Positions 7,389 through 13,383 of a DNA stretch of 13,383 nucleotides are shown in pieces. The position numbers and the translations under genes were made by a program. The DNA is from an uncultured Opitutales bacterium. GTDB lineage: Bacteria > Verrucomicrobiota > Verrucomicrobiia > Opitutales > Intestinicryptomonadaceae. Every line of letters starts with the position of its first letter. Position 1 is the stretch's first letter. Location: NCBI GenBank assembly GCA_900546565.1, contig URDC01000041.1, positions 1-13,383 of the forward strand. The letters run 5' to 3'. Below the pieces are notes generated by a model. It saw only the letters and a program-made list of their open reading frames with translations, ran no database searches and was not told where the DNA came from.

Positions 7389-7490
7389 TTGGCAAGCGGC
7401 GCGAAGGCAGAGCCATCGGCGGAGAGCGGGCGTTTTTATAAATTCGAAAGAGGCGCGGATTACTTCGTAATGTCCGCTTTTGATTTTTTG
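7389..7490 (+). ncRNA. Candidate small RNA divergent from valS (speculative)
   Basis: On the plus strand TATAGT (7383-7388, 5/6 match to TATAAT) has TTAAGC (7360-7365, weak) 17 nt upstream. About 70 nt further on, a hairpin (7455-7477) followed by a T-rich run looks like a rightward terminator. No plus-strand coding frame with a ribosome binding site lies between them, and valS points the other way. A transcript of about 100 nt would explain the otherwise orphan terminator. No known RNA family is recognised. Inferred from position and elements alone. Confidence 0.2.
7453..7489 (+). terminator. Orphan rightward terminator-like hairpin (structured repeat copy)
   Basis: GCGGA (7455-7459) pairs with TCCGC (7473-7477) and TTAC (7460-7463) with GTAA (7467-7470), around a 3-nt loop and with a TG bulge on the 3' side. 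TTTT, GA and TTTTTT follow, so it reads as an intrinsic terminator on the plus strand, although no plus-strand gene lies upstream. It shares the GCGCGGATTAC start and helix plan with the hairpin at 7531 and the TGTCCGC/TTTTGA end with the terminator at 1859. Confidence 0.5.
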
Positions 7491-7530
7491 TTAAAGTAAA
7501 AACAATCAAAAATTCCAAGCAAACCCCCGA

Positions 7531-7564
7531 GCGCGGATTACGCATCCGCGTAATTCCTCCGCGC
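7531..7564. repeat. Structured hairpin repeat, second copy of the GCGCGGATTAC element
   Basis: GCGCGGA (7531-7537) pairs with TCCGCGC (7558-7564), and TTACGC (7538-7543) pairs with GCGTAA (7548-7553), around a 4-nt loop and with a TTCC bulge on the 3' side. The layout matches the hairpin at 7455, and the inner helix is two pairs longer. No T-run follows directly on either strand, so this copy is probably not a terminator. Each copy is followed by a TTTGTTAAAG string (7487-7496 and 7599-7608), which extends the similarity. No open reading frame is associated. Confidence 0.55.
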
Positions 7565-7692
7565 TTCCCCCTTTGGTTTTGCCAATGCGCCTTTTCTATT
7601 TGTTAAAGCAAAGTAATTACAGAATGACGTGTCGCGGGGCGCGGGATTAAAAAATTGACAGGCGGGTGCGGGCGGGCAGAATGGATTGGAAT
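7565..7692. other. Upstream region of the HAD gene, no firm promoter
   Basis: This is the right part of the valS/HAD divergent gap. It holds the second TTTGTTAAAG string (7599-7608) and an exact TTGACA at 7655-7660. No acceptable -10 hexamer lies 16-18 nt after that TTGACA, and it is too close to the likely start codons, so I do not call a promoter from it. No other structure or gene is seen. Confidence 0.4.
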
Positions 7693-8358
7693 ATGGAGTT
7701 TTACCGCCACGTTATTTGGGACTGGAACGGCACGCTGTTAAACGACGCGCGGCTGAGTCTTGACGTGTACAATTCGATTGCGGCGGATTTCGGGCTTGAA
7801 AGTGTCGGGCTTGCGCAATACCGCGACGAGTTCGGATTCCCAGTGATAGACTTCTACAAACGCCACGGCTTCGACTTCGACAAAATCGACTTCCGCGAGG
7901 TCGGGCGCGTGTTCATCGAGCGGTATTTGGCGCGGCTTGACGCCTGCCCGCTCCACGACGGCGTGCGCGACATTCTGCGGCAGCTGCAATCGCTGGGGTT
8001 CACGCAAAGTGTGCTTTCGGCGAACAACGACAGGCTGCTAAAAAAAGCGGTTGAGCGGTTCGGGCTTTCCGAATTTTTTACGCGCGTAGACGGGCTTAGC
8101 GACATTTATGCGAACTCGAAAACCGAGCTTGCTAAGGCGCACATTGCCGCGCTTTCGGACGAACTCGCGCTTTCCCCGCGCGATGCGATTATGGCGGGCG
8201 ACACCCTCCACGACGAAGACGCCGCGTGCGCGATGAATGTCGACTGCGCGTTGATTGCCCTCGGGCACAATTCGGCAAAGAAGCTCGCCGAGGCAAAGGG
8301 CGCGGCGGTGTTCGACAGCCACCAAAAGTTTTTCAATTTCCTCGCGCACTGTATGTGA
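7693..8358 (+). CDS. HAD-superfamily hydrolase, 'DWNGTL' phosphatase-like subfamily
   Basis: This is a cytoplasmic haloacid dehalogenase-type hydrolase of 221 residues, closest in plan to phosphoglycolate phosphatase-like proteins with a helical cap. Motif I is DWNGTLLND with the nucleophile Asp10. Motif II is Ser109 in SVLSANN, motif III is Lys143 in NSKTELAK, and motif IV is AGDTLHDEDA (Asp170, Asp174). The cap includes YRDEFGFPVIDFYKRHGFD, typical of the subfamily. The second Asp of the usual DxD motif, the general acid/base, is Asn12 here; DWNGTL is seen across this subfamily as I know it, so it is not decay. The substrate is unknown. The ATG at 7693 is chosen because MEFYRHVIWDWNG matches family N-termini. 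An ATG at 7681 and a GTG at 7666 are in frame, and none has a good ribosome binding site. It appears monocistronic, with its own terminator. Confidence 0.85.
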   Translation: MEFYRHVIWDWNGTLLNDARLSLDVYNSIAADFGLESVGLAQYRDEFGFPVIDFYKRHGFDFDKIDFREVGRVFIERYLARLDACPLHDGVRDILRQLQSLGFTQSVLSANNDRLLKKAVERFGLSEFFTRVDGLSDIYANSKTELAKAHIAALSDELALSPRDAIMAGDTLHDEDAACAMNVDCALIALGHNSAKKLAEAKGAAVFDSHQKFFNFLAHCM

Positions 8359-8405
8359 AAAGGCTCGCGAAGAAACGAAAGAAGCGGGCGAAAAAACGCG
8401 CAAAA

Positions 8406-8438
8406 GCGGCGTTTTCGGCTCAAAACACCGCCTTTTTT
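8406..8438 (+). terminator. Intrinsic terminator of the HAD hydrolase gene
   Basis: GCGGCGTTTT (8406-8415) pairs with AAAACACCGC (8422-8431), with one C/A mismatch and a 6-nt loop. CTTTTTT follows directly on the plus strand. It lies about 50 nt after the HAD stop codon. Confidence 0.75.
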
Positions 8439-8521
8439 ATACAAATGCGGCTACTTTTGAGCCGTAGAAGCCTGTTTTTCGTTGACTTTTTTAGCCGATA
8501 ATTCGGCAATACTGCAAACAA

Positions 8522-8550
8522 AAAAAGTCCTATACGCAACAGGACTTTTT
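8522..8550. terminator. Bidirectional terminator between HAD gene and sufD
   Basis: A perfect 10-bp stem (AAAAAGTCCT at 8522-8531 with AGGACTTTTT at 8541-8550) has a 9-nt loop and A/T tails on both sides. On the minus strand it lies about 58 nt past the sufD stop and would end the carB-to-sufD transcript. On the plus strand it would back up the HAD terminator. Its GC core is short. Confidence 0.75.
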
Positions 8551-8607
8551 CGAAAAAATTTTTAATGAAGGCTCGGGCAAAAAGCGTAGCACACGCCCGA
8601 CGCGCGG

Positions 8608-9786
8608 CTAAAAGCGCAAAAAGTGGCGCAGTTTTTCGGACTGCGGAATTCTCTCGAACGTAGTGCCCGCGAAGCTTTCGACAATCATCTCACGCGCGAG
8701 GGCGTCGGTTAGGCCGCGCTGCTGCATATAAAAAAGCTCTTCTTTGTCGGGCTCGGCGACTGTGCAGCCGTGCGAGCACATAACGTCGTTTGCCGAAATT
8801 TCCAGAATCGGCGACGCCTGCGAAACCGCGTTCTTGCTGAGCAGCAGCGAGCGGCAACTCTGGTATGCCTCGGTTTTCTGCGCCTTTGTGCAAACGTCGA
8901 CAAGCCCCGTAAAGGCTATGCGCGAAGAGTCGTCCAAAGCCGCCTTGACTTCGAGGTTGCTCTTGGAGCTTTCGTCGAAATGCGTTTGTTTTGTGCGCAA
9001 GTCGGCGGTGATGTCGCCCGAGGTCTTCAAAAACACGCGGCTATCCAATGCGCAATGCGTGCCGTAGAGATTGAAATTGCGCTCGCTGCGCGAATTCGCA
9101 AGCCCCTCCTGCGCCATTGCGTCGACGACTTCGCAGCCCGAAGCCAAATAAAAATCCTCGCGCTCGAACATCAGCGAAGCCGCCTCGGAAAGCTTTATTT
9201 GCGCGTAATTCAGGCGTGCGTTTTCGCCGATGTCGAAGCCGAAGCGCGCAACTCCGAGCGAGCCTCCGAAGACGAGCGACGTTTTAAGAAGCGTCAGGCT
9301 CGAATTTTTTTCGAGCACGAAGAACGCGCCCGCCGCGCTCGCGTGGAGCTTTGCAATCAGCGACATTTCCAGATCCGCCGAAACGCCCTCGCTCACGCGC
9401 ACGAAAACGCCGCGGTCGGGGCGCGAAGCCTGAAAGAGGTCGAGCTTGCCCGAAGCCCCGCCGAAGAATTTCGAAAGTCTATCGCCGTAGTCGGCAAACG
9501 CCTCCGCCATCGGCAGGATTTCAACGCCGTCGATTTTCGAAAGCGCGGTAATTTGCCCGTCGAAAAGCGCAATCTGCGCCGAAGCCGCCTTTGCCTCTGC
9601 CTCGCGCACCGCCGCGCACGGCTCGCCCGCTGGCGGTTTTGAGTTTGTAAAATACGGGAAAAGCCCGTCGGCGTTCCAAGCGGAAAGGTTTGCAAAACGC
9701 CAATATTCGTCCTTATTGTGGGCGAACGGGGTGTTTGCAAAGCGCATTTTTGCGGCGGTTGCGATGTCGGCGATATTCGTGTTCAC
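8608..9786 (-). CDS. sufD: Fe-S cluster assembly protein SufD
   Basis: SufD joins SufB and SufC in the SufBC2D complex that builds Fe-S clusters in the cytoplasm. It pairs with SufB and is linked to iron entry. The 392-residue protein is somewhat shorter than E. coli SufD (423). It has the beta-helix core and the conserved C-terminal block: LLLSKNAVSQASPILEISA, then NDVMCSHGCTVAEPDKEELFY. Cys337 and His339 correspond to the conserved cysteine and functional His360 of E. coli SufD. I place the start at GTG 9786..9784 because it overlaps the sufB TGA in a GTGA junction and has GGAGGG (9801..9796) 9 nt upstream, a strong sign of translational coupling. ATG 9747 is the alternative. The same frame stays open to 10326, but that extension lies entirely inside sufB and is not protein-like. 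It is the last gene of the cluster. Confidence 0.93.
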   Translation of the reverse strand: MNTNIADIATAAKMRFANTPFAHNKDEYWRFANLSAWNADGLFPYFTNSKPPAGEPCAAVREAEAKAASAQIALFDGQITALSKIDGVEILPMAEAFADYGDRLSKFFGGASGKLDLFQASRPDRGVFVRVSEGVSADLEMSLIAKLHASAAGAFFVLEKNSSLTLLKTSLVFGGSLGVARFGFDIGENARLNYAQIKLSEAASLMFEREDFYLASGCEVVDAMAQEGLANSRSERNFNLYGTHCALDSRVFLKTSGDITADLRTKQTHFDESSKSNLEVKAALDDSSRIAFTGLVDVCTKAQKTEAYQSCRSLLLSKNAVSQASPILEISANDVMCSHGCTVAEPDKEELFYMQQRGLTDALAREMIVESFAGTTFERIPQSEKLRHFLRF

Positions 9787-11198
9787 CCTACCGAGCCCTC
9801 CATTTGAAGTTCGATGAGTCTTTTGAGTTCGACGGAATATTCCATCGGGAACTCCTTTACCAAGTCGTTGACGAATCCGTTGACGGCGAGGCTGACGGCC
9901 TCCTGCTCGGAAAGTCCGCGCTGGCGCATATAGAAAATCTGTTCCTCGCTGAGCTTGGAAACGCTCGCCTCGTGCTGGACGCTGTTGTTTTGCCCCGCGC
10001 AGACGATTGCAGGATATGTGTCGGTGCGCGAATTCGCGTTGATTAAAAGCGCGTCGCACTCGGTGTGGTTTTTGCAGTTTTTGACGTTTTTGGGCATATA
10101 CACAAGCCCTCGGTAGGACGCCCTGCCGTCGCTTATGCTGACGGATTTCGAAGTGATGTTCGAAGTCGTGTTGTCGGCGAGGTGAATCATCTTCGAGCCC
10201 GTGTCCTGATGCTGTTTCGTGTTTGCAAGCGCGATTGAAATGACCTCGCCGCGGGCGCGTTCGCCCTTCAAAACCACCGCAGGGTATTTCATTGTAAGCC
10301 CGCTGCCGATATTGCAGTCGACCCACCTAATCTGCGCGTCCTCCTCCGCCATTCCGCGCTTTGTGACGAGGTTGAAAACGTTGTCCGACCAGTTCTGAAC
10401 CGTCACATACTGGATTTTCGCGCCCTTCAACGCCACGAGTTCGACGACCGCCGAATGGAGCGTTTCGGTGTCGAACTTCGGGGCTGTACACCCCTCCATA
10501 TACATCAGCTCCGCGCCCTCGTCGGCTATTATGAGTGTGCGCTCGAACTGTCCGAAGCTTTCGGCGTTGATCCTGAAATACGCCTGCAACGGCTGTTGGA
10601 CTTTCACGCCCTTGGGCACATAGATAAAGCTTCCGCCCGAGAAAACCGCGCTGTTGAGCGCGCTGTATTTGTTGTCGGAAATCGGGATTATCTTGCCGAA
10701 ATATTTTTTGAAAATCTCGGGGTATTTTTTCAGCCCCTCGGTCGAGTCGCAGAAAATTACGCCGTCCTTTGCCAAGTGCGCCTTCATATTCGAATACGCC
10801 GACTCGGAGTCGAACTGAGCCTCGACGCCAGCCAAAAATGCGCGTTCCTGCTCGGGCACGCCGAGGCGTTCGAACGTCGCCTTCACGTCGTGGGGGACTT
10901 CCTCCCAAGAGCGTTTTTTCTGCGCCCCCTTTGCGAGGTAGTAGCGGATTTTCGAAAAGTCCAACTCGTCGAGCCGCTCCGACGCCCAATGCGTCGGGTT
11001 TTTCATTTTGAAAAACTCGCGCAACGCCGAAAGGCGGAAATTCAGCACCCACTCGTCCTCGCCCTTCACCTGCGAGATGTAGCGGACGACGTCTTCGTTT
11101 AGCCCCACGCCCGCGTCGAAAGCGTAGTCTTCGGCGTATTTGAAATCGCCCGCGCTTCTGTCGAGGTTGAGTGACTGGGGTTGTTTGTCTTCCTGCAT
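9783..11198 (-). CDS. sufB: Fe-S cluster assembly scaffold SufB
   Basis: SufB is the scaffold subunit of SufBC2D, on which the cluster forms. From ATG 11198..11196 it has 471 residues, within the usual 465-495. Signatures include NEDVVRYISQVKGEDEWVLNFR near the N-terminus and MYMEGCTAPKFDTETLHSA with Cys237 (E. coli Cys254). Further on are the KNHTECDALLI block with Cys381 (E. coli Cys405) and SVQHEASVSKL, whose Glu410 matches E. coli Glu434. It ends MEGSVG. The sulfur-transfer and cluster-ligand residues are therefore present. A TTG at 11234..11232 in the same frame would add 12 residues and overlap the end of sufC by 13 nt; I prefer the ATG because TTG starts are rare and neither has a strong ribosome binding site. 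Its end overlaps the sufD start by 4 nt. Confidence 0.95.
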   Translation of the reverse strand: MQEDKQPQSLNLDRSAGDFKYAEDYAFDAGVGLNEDVVRYISQVKGEDEWVLNFRLSALREFFKMKNPTHWASERLDELDFSKIRYYLAKGAQKKRSWEEVPHDVKATFERLGVPEQERAFLAGVEAQFDSESAYSNMKAHLAKDGVIFCDSTEGLKKYPEIFKKYFGKIIPISDNKYSALNSAVFSGGSFIYVPKGVKVQQPLQAYFRINAESFGQFERTLIIADEGAELMYMEGCTAPKFDTETLHSAVVELVALKGAKIQYVTVQNWSDNVFNLVTKRGMAEEDAQIRWVDCNIGSGLTMKYPAVVLKGERARGEVISIALANTKQHQDTGSKMIHLADNTTSNITSKSVSISDGRASYRGLVYMPKNVKNCKNHTECDALLINANSRTDTYPAIVCAGQNNSVQHEASVSKLSEEQIFYMRQRGLSEQEAVSLAVNGFVNDLVKEFPMEYSVELKRLIELQMEGSVG

Positions 11199-11221
11199 GA
11201 CCAACGTTTCCGCTTTTTGCG

Positions 11222-11959
11222 CTATTTTAGCCAATCGTAGCCCTTTTGTTCAAGCTCCAACGCCAATTCTGCCCCGCCGCTTAAAACGACTTTGCCGCCG
11301 CTTAAAACGTGGATTTTGTCGGGCTTGACGTATTCGAGCAGGCGGTTGTAGTGGGTTATCAAAAGCATTCCCATGTCGGGCGAGCGCATTGAATTTACGC
11401 CCTCGCTTACTATGCGCAAGGCGTCGATGTCCAAGCCGCTGTCGGTTTCGTCCAAAATGGCGAACTTGGGTTTAAGCATAAGCATTTGCAGAATGTCGCA
11501 ACGCTTTTTCTCGCCGCCGCTGAACCCCTCGTTGACGCTGCGGGTCGTGAAGCTTCTGTCCATTTTAAGCAAATCCATTTTCGCGTAAAGCTCTTTGTAA
11601 TACTCGATGGGATTCACCGTTTTACCCTCTTCCATGCGCGCGTTGAGGCAGGCTCTGATGAAGTTCGCAATGCTCACCCCCGGAATGTCGGCGGGATACT
11701 GGAACGACAGGAAAAAACCCTTGCGGGCGATTTCGTCGGGGGCAAGACCGACGATGTTTTCGCCGTCCAAAAGGACTTCGCCCGAAACTATTTTGTAGTC
11801 GGGATGGCCTGCTATCGCCTTTGAAAGGCTGCTTTTACCCGTGCCGTTGGGCCCCATTATCGCGTGGATTTCGCCCGCGGGAACATCCAAATTCAAGCCG
11901 TCGATAAGCGTTCTTTCGCCTATTTTTACGACGAGATTTTTTATCTGCAAACCTTTCAT
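11222..11959 (-). CDS. sufC: Fe-S cluster assembly ATPase SufC
   Basis: SufC is the ABC-type ATPase of the SufBC2D complex. It is cytoplasmic, and its dimerisation reshapes SufB-SufD. The 245-residue protein has Walker A GPNGTGKSS (36-44), Q-loop SFQYP (85-89), signature NEGFSGGEKKR (143-153), Walker B FAILDETDSGLDIDA (166-180) and the switch His203 in ITHYNRLLEYV. The DETDSGLD form and the FSGGEKKR signature set SufC apart from transport ATPases, and no permease is nearby. The ATG at 11959 has AGGA 6 nt upstream (GTAGGAAAAG before ATG), which overlaps the TAG stop of the preceding Minf_1886 gene, so the two genes are tightly linked. Confidence 0.97.
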   Translation of the reverse strand: MKGLQIKNLVVKIGERTLIDGLNLDVPAGEIHAIMGPNGTGKSSLSKAIAGHPDYKIVSGEVLLDGENIVGLAPDEIARKGFFLSFQYPADIPGVSIANFIRACLNARMEEGKTVNPIEYYKELYAKMDLLKMDRSFTTRSVNEGFSGGEKKRCDILQMLMLKPKFAILDETDSGLDIDALRIVSEGVNSMRSPDMGMLLITHYNRLLEYVKPDKIHVLSGGKVVLSGGAELALELEQKGYDWLK

Positions 11960-11965
11960 CTTTTC

Positions 11966-12370
11966 CTACTTTGCCTTTTTCCTTTTGGGTTGGAACGGGG
12001 CGACAAAGGCTTCGTCGAAATCGTAGCCGCCGTAGAAGTCCTCTATTCTGTCGCCCTTCGACGCCGCCAATACTTGCGCGTCGACGAGGTTGAAAACTAT
12101 GTTGCCGAAGTCGGCGCAGCTGCGCACGCCCCATTCGTCGAAAAGCGGCTTTGCCATTTGTCCGAATGTGTCGAGTGCGAACAGGCGCAATCCGTCCAAA
12201 AGCTCCTGCGCCGACACGTTGCGGTCTTTGCGCTTTTTGTCGCGGGCGGCAAGCAGTTTTATAGTGTAGTCAAGCCCCATTTTGACGAAGACATACGCGC
12301 CGACGGCGTAGCGGTTGTCGTCGCGGACAATAGCCTCAATAGCCTTTTGCAACTCTCGTGGATTCGCCAT
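11966..12370 (-). CDS. Minf_1886 family protein of unknown function
   Basis: This small soluble protein of 134 residues has no signal peptide or membrane segment. I recognise the pattern of the Minf_1886 family, found mainly in Verrucomicrobiota, Planctomycetota and relatives. Its conserved blocks are YAVGAYVFVKMGLDYT (21-36), VSAQELLDGLR (52-62), FDEWGVRSCADFGNIVFNLV (77-96) and DFYGGYDFDEAF (111-122), followed by a lysine-rich tail ending KRKKAK. No catalytic residues are obvious and the function is unknown. It sits 42 nt after carB and 6 nt before sufC, so it is probably co-transcribed with both. That suggests, but does not show, a link to Fe-S assembly. The ATG at 12370 fits the family N-terminus; no Shine-Dalgarno sequence is seen. 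Confidence 0.85.
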   Translation of the reverse strand: MANPRELQKAIEAIVRDDNRYAVGAYVFVKMGLDYTIKLLAARDKKRKDRNVSAQELLDGLRLFALDTFGQMAKPLFDEWGVRSCADFGNIVFNLVDAQVLAASKGDRIEDFYGGYDFDEAFVAPFQPKRKKAK

Positions 12371-12412
12371 TTGCGTGTATGTTATCGGTTTTTCGGGAAT
12401 TTTTTGAACGGA

Positions 12413-13383
12413 TTATTTTGCCCCCGCAGCGCGGCGTTTGGCGTCCATTTCAGCCTTGAACTCCTGCAACGACTTGACTTTGATTTCCTCTTTTTTGAGA
12501 GCCTCGATACCCTTCAAAGCCGCGTATGCGCCCATAATCGTGGTTATCATACATGTGCCGCTAAGCAGAGCGGACTCGCGGATTTTGTTTTCGTCCAAGC
12601 GCGGGTTCATACCCGAAGGCGTGTTTATTACAATCTGGATTTGCTTGTTTTTGAGCATATCCACGACGTTCGGGCGCGCACCCTCGCTGAGTTTGAACGT
12701 CTTTGTCACGGGTATGGAGCGCGCGCTTAAAAACGCCGCCGTGCCCGCCGTCGAGAACAATTTAAAGCCGAGCTTTACGAACTTTGCCGCGATTTCCGCG
12801 CCCGCCTCCTTGTCGTGGTCTTTGAGCGAAATAAAGACGTTGCCCGATGTGGGCAGGCTTGAATTCGCGGCCATTTGGCTTTTTGCGAACGCCATGCCGA
12901 GGTTGTCGTCCAAGCCCATAACTTCGCCCGTCGAACGCATTTCGGGGGTGAGCATAATCTGCGAGCCCAAGAAGCGCACGAACGGGAAAACGCTTTCCTT
13001 AACGGCGATGTAGTCGGGCATAACCTCTTTTGTAAAGCCCAAGTCTTTGAGTTTTTCGCCCGCCATCACGCGCGAAGCGAGCTTTGCAAGCGGCACGCCT
13101 ATGACTTTCGAGATAAACGGAATTGTGCGCGAGGCGCGGGGGTTGACTTCGATTAGGAAGAGCTCGCCCTTGCGGATTGCATACTGGACGTTCATTAGCC
13201 CCACGACTTTCAGCTCCTTCGCGAGCGCGTAGGTTGCCTGGCGGACTTCGTCCAAAATCTGCTTCGAAAGCGTGTGCGGCGGGATAACCATTGCAGCGTC
13301 GCCCGAATGGACGCCCGCGTATTCGATGTGTTCGAGCATTCCGCCGATGACGGTCGTCTCGCCGTCGCTTATGGCGTCGACGT
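12413..13383 (-). CDS. carB: Carbamoyl phosphate synthase large subunit, C-terminal part
   Basis: CarB makes carbamoyl phosphate from bicarbonate, ammonia (from CarA) and two ATP, for pyrimidine and arginine synthesis in the cytoplasm. The window holds the last 323 codons; about 740 more, including the start, lie beyond the right edge. Visible parts begin with the end of the second ATP-grasp domain: VDAISDGETTVIGG, EHIEYAGVHSGDAAMVIPP and FLIEVNPRASRTIPFISKV. Then come RSTGEVMGLDDN and the C-terminal MGS-like allosteric domain (GNVFISLKDHDKEAG to about KVKSLQEF). In well-studied relatives that domain binds UMP or other effectors. The tail ends in a lysine/arginine-rich stretch, DAKRRAAGAK. 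It is the most upstream visible gene of the carB, Minf_1886, sufCBD cluster; any promoter is outside the window. Confidence 0.96.
   Translation of the reverse strand, partial: VDAISDGETTVIGGMLEHIEYAGVHSGDAAMVIPPHTLSKQILDEVRQATYALAKELKVVGLMNVQYAIRKGELFLIEVNPRASRTIPFISKVIGVPLAKLASRVMAGEKLKDLGFTKEVMPDYIAVKESVFPFVRFLGSQIMLTPEMRSTGEVMGLDDNLGMAFAKSQMAANSSLPTSGNVFISLKDHDKEAGAEIAAKFVKLGFKLFSTAGTAAFLSARSIPVTKTFKLSEGARPNVVDMLKNKQIQIVINTPSGMNPRLDENKIRESALLSGTCMITTIMGAYAALKGIEALKKEEIKVKSLQEFKAEMDAKRRAAGAK

Noticed and set aside
7324..7500. T-box leader for valS
   Set aside because: Seen on the minus strand there is no T-box consensus, specifier stem or terminator, and the predicted leader is about 17 nt.
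8494..8507. Small hairpin GCCGA-TAAT-TCGGC
   Set aside because: It is only 5 bp, with no T-run after it on either strand, and sits between two better terminators. No role can be supported.
9787..10326. N-terminal extension of the sufD frame by 180 codons
   Set aside because: It lies wholly within sufB in another frame, is Arg/His-rich, and is unlike any SufD. The GTGA junction with a strong GGAGGG gives a better start.

Overview
This is a chromosomal housekeeping segment of a bacterium with moderately high G+C. The Verrucomicrobiota (or the wider Planctomycetota-Verrucomicrobiota group) is the best guess for its source. The strongest pointer is a 134-residue protein of the Minf_1886 family, known mainly from that group. 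A lone pseudopilin-like protein with a C-terminal 'F-V-D-A-H-V-E-W' motif agrees. The exact lineage cannot be read from this window.

Layout, left to right. (1) pyrG, CTP synthase, on the minus strand, cut by the left edge just after its catalytic HPE motif. (2) A 374-nt gap with the likely pyrG promoter, a leader hairpin and the pseudopilin gene's terminator. (3) A single type II secretion/pseudopilin-like gene (minus). (4) mgtE, a magnesium channel/transporter (plus), then a 365-nt gap with one strong bidirectional terminator and a doubtful 62-codon ORF. (5) valS, valyl-tRNA synthetase (minus). (6) A 369-nt divergent gap with the likely valS promoter and two related structured hairpins. (7) A HAD-superfamily hydrolase gene (plus), then two terminators. 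(8) A minus-strand cluster read right to left: carB (cut by the right edge), a Minf_1886 family gene, sufC, sufB and sufD. Its gaps are 42 and 6 nt, then about 23 nt, then a 4-nt stop/start overlap, and it ends at a terminator.

The genes cover pyrimidine nucleotide and carbamoyl phosphate synthesis (pyrG, carB), Mg2+ homeostasis (mgtE), translation (valS) and Fe-S cluster assembly (sufCBD). SufB, SufC and SufD together form the SufBC2D scaffold; the cysteine desulfurase SufS and its sulfur-transfer partner are not in this stretch.

I found no phage genes, transposase, CRISPR array, toxin-antitoxin pair, defence system, rRNA or tRNA, and no convincing undescribed multi-gene system. The items most worth a second look are small: a family of intergenic hairpins with the same outer helix, an orphan rightward terminator opposite valS that may end a small RNA, the uncharacterised Minf_1886 gene placed between carB and sufC, and the first-position change in the ValS HIGH motif.
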